The notes: generated from the sequence alone by a model not told the origin. A DNA stretch of 64,000 nt from an uncultured Candidatus Saccharibacteria bacterium (GCA_948614045.1 CAPFSK010000004.1:5304-69303), one strand, 5' to 3'; shown: positions 1 to 9,239, counted from the first letter of the stretch. Numbers and translations are program-made.

Positions 1-482
1 CGGATGACGAAACTCCACCGGATGATACTCCTCCGGATGACGAAACTCCACCGGATGATACTCCTCCGGATGACGAAACTCCACCGGAAACTCCTAAACC
101 GAAGGATGAGGATAATGAGAAAAAGGTGGTCGAAGATGGCGGTCAGACTAACCCAGTAGATCAGACTGAGAATATTGACAATAAAACTCCGGGCGAGATA
201 GAGACTCCGTCGAATCAAACGCCAGAGAATCAGGTCTCGCAGGACGAGATTACTGGGAATACAACAGGGACGTATGATCAGACTGAGGAAAGTACGGCAA
301 CGCCGGGTGGTGGAGCTGAACAAGCTGTGGTCGATAATCAAGTGGTAGACGAGACGGTGAGCAGCGAGCAGCAGGAAGTTGACCAAAATAATCAAGAGGC
401 GGCTGATGAGGCGTATGAAAGTACGGATTTGACCGATATGACAGACGATGAGTTTAATGAATATGTCAATAGCTTATTGTAG
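1..482 (+). CDS. C-terminal end of an acidic Pro/Asp-repeat protein (partial)
   Basis: The reading frame is open from the first complete codon at position 3 to TAG-type stop at 480-482, so the gene begins before the window. The first ~90 bases encode tandem 11-residue repeats of the form DDETPPDDTPP (33-nt unit, about two and a half copies), followed by an acidic Gln/Asn/Thr-rich tail. No membrane segment or LPXTG motif is seen in this part. Low-complexity Pro/Asp stretches of this kind usually act as cell-wall-spanning stalks of surface proteins; that role is inferred. The next gene starts 25 nt downstream with its own ribosome binding site, so the two may share a transcript. Confidence 0.75.
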   Translation, partial: DDETPPDDTPPDDETPPDDTPPDDETPPETPKPKDEDNEKKVVEDGGQTNPVDQTENIDNKTPGEIETPSNQTPENQVSQDEITGNTTGTYDQTEESTATPGGGAEQAVVDNQVVDETVSSEQQEVDQNNQEAADEAYESTDLTDMTDDEFNEYVNSLL

Positions 483-507
483 CAATTAAAGACAAAGAGG
501 AGCAAAA

Positions 508-1422
508 ATGGTAAAACAAAAATATAAAATTGTGAGTGCGGGATTAGCGGCGCTGGCATTGTCGCCGCTGGTCTCGGGGGCGCCGGTAATGGCTTGGGGG
601 CCAGAGCGCCCGACTTATACGAATCAGAAACCAGCTGACCATGCAACATTTAATTCAATTACGAATAATGCGGCAGTAGGAGATGAGCGGGACTTCGTGC
701 GGATTGAAGAGAAGAATTCGGGGCGTCCGTATAGTAGTGAGATTATCCTAGAGGCTGGTAAACAGTACGAGGTTTATATTTATTATCACAATGATGCTTC
801 AGAAACTTACAACGATGAAGCGCATGGCTATGCGGGTGTGGCGCGTGATGTGCGCTTGTCAAGCAGCTTTCCGGAGTCTTTGGCGGCGAATGAACGTGCG
901 GCGGTGACAGGGAAGATTACTTCGAGTAATGCGCAGCCGGCGGCAGTCTGGGATGAAGCGTATGTGACGGCGAAAGAAGCGGTAACATTGCATTATGTGA
1001 CCGGGTCGGCGAAGATTTATAATCAGTGGGGAGTGAATGGTTCGACTTTGGCGACGGCGCTGTTTTCGGCAGAGGGCGTGCCACTTGGGTTGAATGAATT
1101 AAATGGTGTGATTTTAGGCTGTGATAGGTATTCGGGTCAGATTGTTTATACGATTCAGACGAAAGCGGTAGATGAAGGTGGCGACCCGGACCCAGACCCA
1201 GAACCAACACCTGACCCCGATCCGGAAGCCCCAGATCCGGGGCCAACGAATCCAACAAAGCCGGCAGAGCCGATTACGCCAGAGGAATTACCAACGACGG
1301 GTCCAGCGGAAGTGGCGCTCGCGGTCGTGGTCGTGTTAGCGCTGGCGGCGGGTGGATTTTACTGGTATCGTACGCATAAAGCAGTGAAAAAAGCGACGAC
1401 GAAGGCGCGCGGACGGAAATAG
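508..1422 (+). CDS. LPTTG-anchored surface protein
   Basis: 304 residues. An N-terminal signal peptide (Lys-rich start, hydrophobic residues 9-25, cleavage near APVMA-WG) is followed by an extracellular domain of unrecognised family, a Pro/Asp-rich stalk (about 228-255) and a classic sorting signal: LPTTG at about 265, a hydrophobic segment and a basic tail ending KARGRK. A sortase gene lies in the same window (55716-57098), so covalent cell-wall attachment is likely. The start is fixed by GAGGAG seven nt before the ATG. A hairpin terminator follows the stop. The exposed domain may contact the host or bacterial partner cell, but its function cannot be read from sequence. Confidence 0.85.
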   Translation: MVKQKYKIVSAGLAALALSPLVSGAPVMAWGPERPTYTNQKPADHATFNSITNNAAVGDERDFVRIEEKNSGRPYSSEIILEAGKQYEVYIYYHNDASETYNDEAHGYAGVARDVRLSSSFPESLAANERAAVTGKITSSNAQPAAVWDEAYVTAKEAVTLHYVTGSAKIYNQWGVNGSTLATALFSAEGVPLGLNELNGVILGCDRYSGQIVYTIQTKAVDEGGDPDPDPEPTPDPDPEAPDPGPTNPTKPAEPITPEELPTTGPAEVALAVVVVLALAAGGFYWYRTHKAVKKATTKARGRK

Positions 1423-1452
1423 CGGCGAAGAAGTAAAAGGAAACGCATGAGA

Positions 1453-1480
1453 ATCCCCAGGTTAGTAATAACCTGGGGAT
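1453..1480. terminator. Convergent-gene hairpin terminator
   Basis: A perfect 12-bp inverted repeat (ATCCCCAGGTTA / TAACCTGGGGAT) with a GTAA loop lies between the stops of the + gene at 508-1422 and the - gene at 1487-2449. A weak T run follows on the + strand. Confidence 0.7.
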
Positions 1481-1486
1481 GCCGTT

Positions 1487-2449
1487 TTACAGGAGGGGGT
1501 GGGTAGTGTGCTTTTTTGGAATATGATTGCGTTCGCAAAAATTATTAAACCAAGGGAACCATGACCCGCGGACGTCGATAATGGCAGCTCGGACGATATC
1601 CAGAACATATGGAAAACCATAATAGCTATGATAGTCGCGAACGACATGTGCTAACCAATCAGCGGCAATTGAAGAATCGCCGTCGGTCTCGCGGATAAAA
1701 TGGCGATCTTGGTCAGTAAGCGTATCGTAATGATGTTCTTTGTAGAATAAATCTCCGGGTGCACCAGATTTTTCGTAGGCGATAGCAGAAAGAACGGCTT
1801 CGCTTTTGTCGACAACCTTGGCTAATTGTACAAGGTGGGCAATTTCCTCTGGGAAACCTGTAAAAGTTGGGTCCTGGAAGCAAATAAAATCAGAAATTGC
1901 GGTCGCCCGGAGATTAGCTGGTAGACGCGCAGAAGCAAGCGCAAATCCAGTGAGCTCGGCTTGGTTTTTTTCGGAACGATTTTGACTTCCGTCGTCGGGC
2001 CGATCGCCATATTCATTTTCTCCCAAATCATGGTCTTTGAGCAGGTGCTCGGCACGTCGATAAAGCTTTGGCGTTAATAAGTTGGGATAATAGGTTTCTA
2101 AACTCCGGATTAGTTCAACGCATCCACTGGCGTGTTCGGTGTCAGATTCTTGATGGCGAGGGTTAGGCAGTGCATAGGGGTCGTAATATTCATAACAACC
2201 ACAGAGGCCAAAACCGCTACGTATCACAAGGTTACCGAGGCGTACACGTTCATAACGTCGCCAGATATCCAAAGAAGCTGGATGAATGCCAGTCGGGTAG
2301 TTGAGATCGTAAGAATGGTGCGCAATCGGTGTACCATTTTGCGTAATTACGACGTGTTGGGCGGTCACGGTTGAATCAACCGTGACATAGAAGTTGACTT
2401 CTATGTCACCAGTACTGGTGACAATTTTAATGCTTTGTTTTTGATCCAA
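1487..2449 (-). CDS. Protein of unknown function with TTG start
   Basis: 320 residues from a TTG at 2447-2449. The frame stays open upstream to a GTG at 2497, but that stretch encodes two GGAGGT boxes in tandem; the nearer one sits 5-7 nt before the TTG and fixes that start. A TATAAT box lies further upstream near 2514. The protein has no clear signal peptide or membrane segment. It is rich in His, Tyr and Asp, with a C-terminal helical part (ADWLAHVVRDYHSYYG and following) that could be an HD-like or other all-alpha domain, but I cannot assign a family. It is convergent with the LPTTG protein gene and divergent from rplU. Confidence 0.7.
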   Translation of the reverse strand: MDQKQSIKIVTSTGDIEVNFYVTVDSTVTAQHVVITQNGTPIAHHSYDLNYPTGIHPASLDIWRRYERVRLGNLVIRSGFGLCGCYEYYDPYALPNPRHQESDTEHASGCVELIRSLETYYPNLLTPKLYRRAEHLLKDHDLGENEYGDRPDDGSQNRSEKNQAELTGFALASARLPANLRATAISDFICFQDPTFTGFPEEIAHLVQLAKVVDKSEAVLSAIAYEKSGAPGDLFYKEHHYDTLTDQDRHFIRETDGDSSIAADWLAHVVRDYHSYYGFPYVLDIVRAAIIDVRGSWFPWFNNFCERNHIPKKHTTHPLL

Positions 2450-2558
2450 AGGATCACCTCCTTTTTTGGAACCTCCTGTTTGGCTGTTAAGTTGCACCCA
2501 CTACTTGATTTGTATTATAGCGGAGTTCAAGTTTTGCGCAAGTTGGGAAGTACGGAGG

Positions 2559-2587
2559 TTGATTTTCTGAGAGAAGTATGCTAAAAT
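2559..2587 (+). promoter_or_regulatory. rplU promoter
   Basis: TTGATT at 2559-2564, a 17-nt spacer ending in TATGC, and TAAAAT at 2582-2587, giving a leader of about 25 nt before the rplU ATG. The TGC just before the -10 box is shared with many other promoters in the window. Confidence 0.7.
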
Positions 2588-2617
2588 GACGGGAGATAAT
2601 AATTTTAAGGGAAAATT

Positions 2618-2926
2618 ATGAAGAAAGCAGTTGTACTCATCGGCGGGAAGCAATATCTGGTCGAAGAGAAAGAGACCCTACGGGTGGACCTCCTCCCGAC
2701 AGGAACAAAAGAGCTCGAAACTGGTGCTTTGCTTGTGATTGATGGCGACAAGACTACGGTTGGTATGCCAGAAGTTGCGGGAGTGAAAGTGAAGGCGAAG
2801 GTTGTCGAAGAGCTCGTAAAAGGTGAAAAATTGCGGGTGATTCGCTACAAGTCGAAGAAACGCGTTCACAAGGAGATTGGTCATCGACAGAAGTACTCGA
2901 TGATTGAGATCGAAAAAATCGGGTAA
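2618..2926 (+). CDS. rplU: 50S ribosomal protein L21
   Basis: 102 residues matching the usual L21 length and pattern (start KAVVLIGGKQYLVEEKETL, end RHRQKYS-like: GHRQKYSMIEIEKI). L21 binds 23S rRNA in the large subunit. An AAGGGA site lies upstream of the ATG. In most bacteria rpmA (L27) follows rplU; here it does not, and a large hairpin follows directly, so rplU is probably transcribed alone. Confidence 0.92.
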   Translation: MKKAVVLIGGKQYLVEEKETLRVDLLPTGTKELETGALLVIDGDKTTVGMPEVAGVKVKAKVVEELVKGEKLRVIRYKSKKRVHKEIGHRQKYSMIEIEKIG

Positions 2927-3029
2927 TGCTTGCTAAAATGGAGCATTTCGGTTTTTCGGAGATTTGCTCGTCGTAAGACGCGCTTCATCTCCTCAAATTC
3001 CGAACTGCTCTCATTTTAGTTACGCATTA
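2924..3029 (+). terminator. Long imperfect hairpin after rplU
   Basis: The left arm (2924-2952, overlapping the rplU stop) and right arm (3000-3029) pair over about 25 bp with small bulges; an inner stem (GGAGAT / ATCTCC) caps it. It may terminate rplU, but is far longer than an ordinary terminator. The middle of the arms (TAAAATGG ... CCATTTTA-type) resembles the hairpin after tRNA-Leu at 57262-57365. Confidence 0.6.
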
Positions 3030-3110
3030 TTTTTTGTGATAGGTGACGGCGGGGTGACTTTTTGAGAAGTGTGGGGTTTGATGACGGATTTATTATGCTA
3101 TACTGAGGGC

Positions 3111-5420
3111 ATGGTACAGGATTTAAGTGGGTTGACGAGAGAAGACGTCGAGGAGAGGCGACGGCGCGGGTTGGATAACCGCGAGGTAGAGGCGCCGTCG
3201 AAGTCGGTACGGCAGATTGTCGCGTCGAACGTGTTGACGTATTTTAATTTAGTGTTCTTAATTATTGCGATTTTGTTGATTTTGGTGGGGTCATATCGAG
3301 ATTTGACATTTTTGCCGATTATTATCGCGAATACGCTGATTGGAATTATTCAAGAGGTGCGGGCGAAGCAGGTTTTGGATAACCTGAAGGTGATGAATAT
3401 GCCGCGAGTGCGAACGTTGCGCGATGGAGAGGAGCAGGAAATTGGGATTTATGAGCTGGTAAAAGATGATCTTGTGCGTCTTGGAGCGGGGAATCAGATA
3501 CCGGCGGACGCGGTAGTGGTCGAGGGGAGAGTGATGGTGAATGAGGCATTGCTGACTGGGGAGGCGGAAGAGATTCAGAAGAAGGCTGGCGAAGAGCTAT
3601 TGTCAGGAACGTTTGTGGTGTCGGGAGAGTGTTTGGCGCGGCTCACGCAGGTTGGGGCGGAGTCGTATGCCTCGAAGTTGACTCTGGAAGCGAAGGCGAT
3701 GAAGCGTGGCGAGCAGTCAGAGATTATTCGGTCGTTGAATAAGATTGTGAAAATGGTGGGGATAGCGATTATTCCGATTGGAATTGTAATGTTTTGCCAG
3801 CAGTATTTCTGGGGCGGGCAGGACTTACAGGCGAGTGTGCGGGCGATGGTGGCGGCGGTGATTGGGATGATACCGGAAGGACTGTTTTTGCTGGCGAGCG
3901 TGACGTTGGTGATTAGCGCGATGAAGCTGGCGCGACGGCAAGTCATGCTGCATGATATGAAATCGATTGAGACGCTGGCGAGAGTAGATACGTTGTGCGT
4001 CGATAAGACGGGGACGATTACGGAAGAGAAAATGAAACTGGTAGAGGTGGTGGATTTTGTGGGAAGGGCGCAAGCTGAGAACCGAGAGCTACTGGGGGCA
4101 TTTGCGAGAGCACAGGAGGCGGACAATGCGACGATGATGGCGCTGAAAGAGGGGCTGTATGGAGAAGGAAAGGAATGGAAAACGAAGAAAGTTGTGGGGT
4201 TTTCTTCGAGATATAAGTATAGCGGCGTAGAGTTTGAAAATGAGACGGTAGTATTAGGGGCGCCGGAGTTTGTGCTGGGTGATGAGTATGCGGAATATGC
4301 TGAGAAGGTGGAGGAATATAGCGAAAAGGGATATCGCGTGTTGGTGTTTGGGCGGTATGATAATGAGCTGACGGGGAAGAAGTTGGCGGGAGAGGTGAAG
4401 CCGTATGGATTGGTGCTACTCGCGAATGCGATACGGGAGAATGCAGCGGAGACATTTCGGTATTTTTATGGGCAGGATGTCGAGATAAAAGTGATTTCGG
4501 GGGATAATCCGGTGACGGTAGCGCGAGTGGCAGAACAGGCGGGGATTCGAGGCGCAGAGAGGTATGTTGATTGCACGAAACTGAAGACGGCAAAGCAGAT
4601 AGATGAGGCGGTAGAGAAATATGTGGTGTTTGGGCGGGTGACTCCAGAGCAGAAACGGAAGTTAGTACAAGCATTGAAAGCGCAAGGTCGGACTGTGGCG
4701 ATGACGGGAGATGGAGTGAATGATGTTTTGGCATTGAAAGATGCGGATTGTTCGATTGCGATGGCTTCGGGAAGCGAGGCGGCGGTGCAGGCGGCGCAGC
4801 TAGTACTCCTAGATTCGGATTTTGCGAAGATGCCGGATGTGGTGAGAGAGGGGCGAAGGGTAGTGAATAATCTGGAGCGGTCTGGGAGTTTGTTTCTTGT
4901 AAAAAATATATTTTCGTTTCTGACGGCACTGCTGACGATTATTTTTGCGATGCGATATCCGCTTACGCCGACGCAAGTTTCGCTCATAAGCATGTTTACG
5001 ATTGGGGTGCCAGCGTTTTTGTTGTCGCAAGTGCCGAATACGGCATTGATTCGAGGGGTTTTTATGAAGAATATTATCTTGAAAGCGTTGCCGGGTGGCG
5101 TGACGGATATGGTGCTGGTGATGTTGATGGCGTTGCTCGGGCGAGTATTGGGAATAAGTGCGCCGGAGATGACGACAGCGGCGACGGTTTTGCTCGCGAC
5201 GATTGGGATGATGGTGCTACGGGACGTAAGTAGGCCGATGACATGGGATAAGAAGGCGATTTGGGGGGTTTCGGCGGCGGGGCTGGTGTTTAGTTTTCTA
5301 TTTTTGAAATCGCTATTTGGGATTACGGCGACGATGGGGTGGCCGGTGTTGGCGCTTTTGGCGGTGTTCTTAGGTTTGGCGTGGCCGACTCTAAAGATAG
5401 TGAAGAAAATGGCGTCATAG
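3111..5420 (+). CDS. P-type cation-transporting ATPase
   Basis: 769 residues from ATG 3111. A TATACT -10 box at 3099-3104 ends six nt before this ATG, so the upstream codons in frame are promoter and the mRNA is probably leaderless. The P-type hallmarks are all present: LTGEA actuator motif near 148, phosphorylation site DKTGT near 298, and TGDGVND hinge near 531, with about eight to ten membrane segments in the standard 2-2-6 arrangement. The short N-terminus lacks heavy-metal CXXC domains, and the overall form resembles CtpE-like or calcium/magnesium-type pumps. The ion is not decidable from sequence alone. Confidence 0.88.
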   Translation: MVQDLSGLTREDVEERRRRGLDNREVEAPSKSVRQIVASNVLTYFNLVFLIIAILLILVGSYRDLTFLPIIIANTLIGIIQEVRAKQVLDNLKVMNMPRVRTLRDGEEQEIGIYELVKDDLVRLGAGNQIPADAVVVEGRVMVNEALLTGEAEEIQKKAGEELLSGTFVVSGECLARLTQVGAESYASKLTLEAKAMKRGEQSEIIRSLNKIVKMVGIAIIPIGIVMFCQQYFWGGQDLQASVRAMVAAVIGMIPEGLFLLASVTLVISAMKLARRQVMLHDMKSIETLARVDTLCVDKTGTITEEKMKLVEVVDFVGRAQAENRELLGAFARAQEADNATMMALKEGLYGEGKEWKTKKVVGFSSRYKYSGVEFENETVVLGAPEFVLGDEYAEYAEKVEEYSEKGYRVLVFGRYDNELTGKKLAGEVKPYGLVLLANAIRENAAETFRYFYGQDVEIKVISGDNPVTVARVAEQAGIRGAERYVDCTKLKTAKQIDEAVEKYVVFGRVTPEQKRKLVQALKAQGRTVAMTGDGVNDVLALKDADCSIAMASGSEAAVQAAQLVLLDSDFAKMPDVVREGRRVVNNLERSGSLFLVKNIFSFLTALLTIIFAMRYPLTPTQVSLISMFTIGVPAFLLSQVPNTALIRGVFMKNIILKALPGGVTDMVLVMLMALLGRVLGISAPEMTTAATVLLATIGMMVLRDVSRPMTWDKKAIWGVSAAGLVFSFLFLKSLFGITATMGWPVLALLAVFLGLAWPTLKIVKKMAS

Positions 5421-5457
5421 AAAATCCTGGGTTTGGATTTGTGATATACTGAGAGTA

Positions 5458-7053
5458 ATGAAGAGGTTTGGGAAAAGATTATGGGAATCGACGGCGGTAT
5501 GGCTGGCGTTGATTATTGTTGCGCAGACAGTAGTTTATGTCTTGGCGGGAGCGAGTAAAGCGTATTTTCATATGGATGAAATTTATTCATATGGGTTGGC
5601 AAATCATAGCAAAGTGCAGATTTATGAGACGGAAGGGTTTTATGATGAGTGGCATATTGGGGATTATTATGACGAATATTTGACGGTGGGAGAAGATGAG
5701 CGCGGGGATTTCCGGCCAGTGTATGAGAACCAGAAAAATGATGTACATCCGCCATTGTTTTATTTCTTGCTCCGGTTAGGGATGGAAATGACTCCTGGTC
5801 AGTTTTCTAAGTGGACGGGGATCGTCTTGAATATCTTGGTTGCGGGGGTGAGTACGGTAGTATTGTGGTTGATTGTGAAGAAACTGACTGGTGGTCAGAA
5901 AGTTAAGACTTTGGTGTTGACGGCAGTGGTGGCGCTCGGGATGGCGGCTGTGAGTACGGTGGTGTATATACGCATGTATGAGCTGCTGACGCTTTGGGTG
6001 CTAGTGACGACATGGTTGCATTTGAAATTGCTAGAGATGAAGAATGGAGGGGCGAAGACAGGGTTGTATGTAGCGATAGGAGCGGTGGAACTCGCGGGGG
6101 CGCTGACGCAGTATTACTATTGGTTTTATCTGGCGGCGATGTTTGTGGTGTTCGTGGTACGGTATGTGCGAGAGAAGAGGTGGAAGGATCTGCGGAAATA
6201 TGCGGCGACGGTGATCGGGGCGGGGTTGGTGTCGCTCGTGATATGGCCGTGGGGGGTGCAGCATATGTTCTTTGGCTATCGAGGTGAAGGTGTGATGGCG
6301 ACGCTAGGACAGCCGTTAGTGTTGCTCGCGAATTTGTGGACGTATGTAGGAGTGTTGGATGAATATGTTTTTCATAAGTTGCTGCTAGTGATTGTGCTGG
6401 GATTGATGTTGATCGGTGGGTATGTGATCATGATGCAGAAGAGACTGACGGTGGCGAAGGGGCAGGGAGAGAAAGTGGTGATGATTTTGGCGCCAACGTT
6501 GTTTTATCTCGTAGTAGTGGCGGCGGCTTCGCCGTTTGCGGCGTTGAGGTATGTGGCGCCGGTGTGCGGGTTGCTTTTGGTCTTGGTGTTGTGGAGTTTG
6601 TGGGGGTTGTTTGAAGGAGTTTGGGGCAAAAAATGGGGGAACTTGGGAATGGCGGTAGTGATTGCGATATTTAGCGTTGTGATGCCGGTGGCGGCAGGCT
6701 TGGAGCCGGACGTGGTATACCGAGAGCGGGCGGAATGGATGGATAAGGCTGAGGAGCTAAGCGAAGTTCCGGCGGTATATTTGATGAAAACGGGAGATGA
6801 TTGGGGATTTTTGAATGATATTTTGCTGGTGCGAGAGGTTAAGGAATCTTATATCGCGAAAGATGTAGGGGCGGACGAGGAAGCGTTGAAGGAAATCTTG
6901 GCAGGGAAGGATTTAGGTGAAGGGCTAATTGTATTTATTAATGATGGCCAGGATAATGAGGATGTGCTGGAGGCGGTGAAGTCGGTGACGGGCTTGGATG
7001 AGGTGGAGTATGCTCAGCGCTTGGTAATGAGTGACGTGTATTATTTGAAATAA
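5458..7053 (+). CDS. GT-C-fold membrane glycosyltransferase (PMT/ArnT-like)
   Basis: 531 residues with about ten to twelve hydrophobic segments. After the first membrane helix comes an exposed loop with FHMDEIYSYG (the acidic pair typical of the GT-C catalytic loop) and the VHPPLFYFLLR motif seen in GT39/GT83 glycosyltransferases, which use a polyprenyl-phosphate sugar on the outer face of the membrane. A soluble C-terminal domain follows the last helix. TATACT at 5445-5450 lies seven nt before the ATG, so the gene looks leaderless. The acceptor (protein, lipid or wall polymer) is unknown. Confidence 0.75.
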   Translation: MKRFGKRLWESTAVWLALIIVAQTVVYVLAGASKAYFHMDEIYSYGLANHSKVQIYETEGFYDEWHIGDYYDEYLTVGEDERGDFRPVYENQKNDVHPPLFYFLLRLGMEMTPGQFSKWTGIVLNILVAGVSTVVLWLIVKKLTGGQKVKTLVLTAVVALGMAAVSTVVYIRMYELLTLWVLVTTWLHLKLLEMKNGGAKTGLYVAIGAVELAGALTQYYYWFYLAAMFVVFVVRYVREKRWKDLRKYAATVIGAGLVSLVIWPWGVQHMFFGYRGEGVMATLGQPLVLLANLWTYVGVLDEYVFHKLLLVIVLGLMLIGGYVIMMQKRLTVAKGQGEKVVMILAPTLFYLVVVAAASPFAALRYVAPVCGLLLVLVLWSLWGLFEGVWGKKWGNLGMAVVIAIFSVVMPVAAGLEPDVVYRERAEWMDKAEELSEVPAVYLMKTGDDWGFLNDILLVREVKESYIAKDVGADEEALKEILAGKDLGEGLIVFINDGQDNEDVLEAVKSVTGLDEVEYAQRLVMSDVYYLK

Positions 7054-7084
7054 ACATGAGCGGTGTGGTATAATTAGAGTAATT

Positions 7085-7852
7085 ATGGCGAAGGTGATTT
7101 GTATTACGAATCAAAAGGGTGGCGTAGGAAAAACGACGACTTCAGTGAACTTGGCGTATTTTTTGGCGAAAGATAAGAATCGGGTGCTACTCGTCGATGT
7201 CGACCCACAGGGCAATGCGAGTAGTGGTTTAGGCTTGGACAAAACGGAGCTGGATGCGAGTATGACGGAGGTGATGCTGGACGTGGCGAAGATGAGCGAT
7301 GTAATACAGCAGACGGCGTTTAAAAATTTTGACTTAGCGCCGACGACACCGCAGCTAGCGAATGCAGAAGTGGAAATGGCGGGGATGAGGCAGAAATTTG
7401 GGGTGTTGAAGTGGGCGATTGAGAGCGTCGAAGAAGATTATGATTATGTGATCATTGATTCACCACCGAGCTTGTCGTTGCTGACGGTGAATGGGATGAT
7501 TGCGGCGGATTACTTGATATTGCCGGTGCAGACGGAGTTTTATGCTCTGGAAGGAGTGGCGCAGCTCTTAGAGAGTATGGCGATGGTGAAAAAGGCGATG
7601 AATCCGCAGTTGAAATTGCTTGGAGTGCTGGCGACGATGTATGACAAGCGGACGAGTTTGTCGGCGGAAGTTTTGGCAGAGGTAAGGAAGTATTTTAAGG
7701 AAAAGGTGTTTGAGGCGACGATTCCACGGAATGTGCGGGTGGCGGAGGCGCCGAGTCATGGGGTGCCAGTGGGGGCATATGATAAGTTTAGTAAGGGGGC
7801 AAAAGCGTACAAGGAATTTGCGCGCGAAGTAGAAGAAAGGACGAGAGGGTGA
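7085..7852 (+). CDS. parA: Chromosome partition ATPase ParA/Soj
   Basis: 255 residues, full length for the family. The deviant Walker A box KGGVGKTT is at residues 10-18, the A' and B motifs (LLVDVDPQGN, VIIDSPPS) follow. ParA binds DNA non-specifically and moves ParB-parS complexes to segregate the chromosome. TATAAT at 7069-7074 lies ten nt before the ATG, indicating a leaderless or near-leaderless mRNA. The stop overlaps the parB start (TGATG), so the two are translationally coupled. Confidence 0.92.
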   Translation: MAKVICITNQKGGVGKTTTSVNLAYFLAKDKNRVLLVDVDPQGNASSGLGLDKTELDASMTEVMLDVAKMSDVIQQTAFKNFDLAPTTPQLANAEVEMAGMRQKFGVLKWAIESVEEDYDYVIIDSPPSLSLLTVNGMIAADYLILPVQTEFYALEGVAQLLESMAMVKKAMNPQLKLLGVLATMYDKRTSLSAEVLAEVRKYFKEKVFEATIPRNVRVAEAPSHGVPVGAYDKFSKGAKAYKEFAREVEERTRG

Positions 7853-8694
7853 TGAAAAAAAGTGGTCTAGGGAGAGGTTTTGAGGCGTTAATTCCGACGA
7901 ATTTGGTAGAGGAAGAGTTTGATCCGACGCGGAAAGAGGACGAGAAGGTCAGCCAGCTGATTGAGGTCAGCGTAGATGAGGTGGTGCGGGACGAGAGTCA
8001 GCCGCGGAAGACATTTAGCAAAGAGGGGCTGCTGGAATTGTCTGAGTCGATTAAGGAACATGGGATTTTGCAGCCGATCGTCGTCGTAAAACAGGGCGAG
8101 AAGTATCAGATTGTAGCGGGGGAGCGTAGATGGCGGGCGGCGCAGCTCGCGGAGCTCGCGACGGTGCCGGTGATTGTACGGACTTTGGATGACCAGAGTC
8201 GGTTAGAGATGGCGATTGTTGAGAATGCGCAGCGGGAAGATTTGAATCCGATTGAGCTCGCGACGGCGTACGCGAAGTTGAAGACGCAGTTTAACCTGAC
8301 GAATGAAGAAATTGGTCAGCGCGTAGGGAAGAGTGCGGGGAGCGTAATTAATACGATGCGGCTGCTGAAGTTGCCGGAAGAGGCGAAGAAAGCGATGCAG
8401 GAGCATGGTTTGATGGAGGGACCGATGCGACCACTGATTTCGGCGGATCCGGAGATGGTGCATGAGATTTTGCCGAAGATGATCGAAGAGGGTTGGTCAG
8501 CGCGGAAAGTCGAGCGGTATATCGCGGATCACAAGAAGAAGAGCTCTGTGAAGGCGGTGAAGGTGAATAGTTTCGTCAAGGAGGAGGCGAAGCTGTGTGA
8601 GAAGTATGGTGCAGAGGTGCGGGTGCGGGGGAGAAGCGTGACGTTTGGGGTAAAGACGGATGAAGAGTTGAGGGAGTTGTTGAAGAAGTTGTAG
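7852..8694 (+). CDS. parB: Chromosome partition protein ParB/Spo0J
   Basis: 280 residues. Contains the ParB N-terminal CTPase domain with GERRWRAA near 85-95, an HTH domain that reads parS (TNEEIGQRVGKSAGSVINTM), and a C-terminal dimerisation segment. The ATG overlaps the parA stop. Immediately at the stop codon begins a large hairpin element that is also present right at the clpP stop; no parS-like 16-bp site was recognised in the gene. Confidence 0.92.
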   Translation: MKKSGLGRGFEALIPTNLVEEEFDPTRKEDEKVSQLIEVSVDEVVRDESQPRKTFSKEGLLELSESIKEHGILQPIVVVKQGEKYQIVAGERRWRAAQLAELATVPVIVRTLDDQSRLEMAIVENAQREDLNPIELATAYAKLKTQFNLTNEEIGQRVGKSAGSVINTMRLLKLPEEAKKAMQEHGLMEGPMRPLISADPEMVHEILPKMIEEGWSARKVERYIADHKKKSSVKAVKVNSFVKEEAKLCEKYGAEVRVRGRSVTFGVKTDEELRELLKKL

Positions 8695-8990
8695 GGCTTG
8701 GTGTTTGCAACCCTTATTTTAGTCATCCCTAGCTTACCCTAGTCTAGTTTCCGGAATGGGGCATTTCGTGCCGAGGATACTTTTTAATTTTTCCTTTCAG
8801 GACGTAAAAGTTCCACGAGCGTAATCGTGCTGACTTTTACTAAAAATTAAAAAGTATCCTCGGACTCAACGCCTTTATATTCCAGAAACTAGGCTAGAGT
8901 AAGCTACAAAACAGTCTAATTAAGATTGTAAAAACACTAAACTATCTCTGTTGAGGATAAGGTTGAACTAGTACGCGGCGTACAAGTTCA
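8691..8990 (+). repeat. Nested-hairpin intergenic element, copy 1
   Basis: Begins at the parB stop with a GTAGGG motif also found at the clpP stop (copy 2, 18331). Outer arms 8730-8757 and 8879-8906 pair over 28 bp with three non-Watson-Crick positions. Inside them lies a perfect 22-bp stem (8771-8792 / 8842-8863), then an 8-bp stem (GTAAAAGT / ACTTTTAC) and a CACGA-GCGTAA-TCGTG tip. A smaller hairpin (GAACT... / ...AGTTC) ends the element near 8990. The flanking single-stranded parts are conserved with copy 2 whereas the long stem is a different sequence. Could be a structured RNA, or a mobile palindromic element. Confidence 0.75.
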
Positions 8991-9029
8991 TTCTATTATT
9001 CTTCTTCCATTATCTTTCATTTAACACTA

Positions 9030-9239
9030 ACTTTTGTCCGTAGCGGGAGGATATATTTAGATTATGGTTGGGTTGGCGGCATGGGTGCTGAAGGGTTTTC
9101 GCGTATGCGGTCTATCTATACTGAAGATGGTGCCGGTGCTTATAGCTTACGTTTTAATACTACGGCAGTCAACCCGAATGGCCGTAATGGTCAGTGCATC
9201 GGTCTCCCCCTCCGCTGCCTCTACCCAGGTAGTGCCTAA
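9030..9239 (+). pseudogene. Variable-domain cassette A (FISUMP/C-type-lectin-like C-terminal fragment)
   Basis: An open frame of 69 codons runs from TFVRSG to LPLRCLYPGSA and a TAA stop. No credible start codon or ribosome site precedes it. It aligns with cassettes B, C and D, all of which begin at the same TTTTGTCCGTAGCGG-like sequence and end with FPLRC or its equivalent. The domain resembles the C-terminal end of the Fibrobacter succinogenes major paralogous (FISUMP) or formylglycine-enzyme-like fold, which carries variable regions in diversity-generating retroelements. This copy is the most divergent, with an altered centre (GFSRMRSIYTEDG). It may be a remnant or a silent donor cassette. 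Confidence 0.6.

Noticed and set aside
3069..3110. Earlier start for the P-type ATPase
   Set aside because: These codons contain the -10 box TATACT; the ATG at 3111 six nt after it fits the leaderless pattern.
4018..4929. Long minus-strand frame inside the P-type ATPase gene
   Set aside because: Shadow of the G-ending codon bias; Pro/Ser/His-rich translation with no ribosome site or domain.
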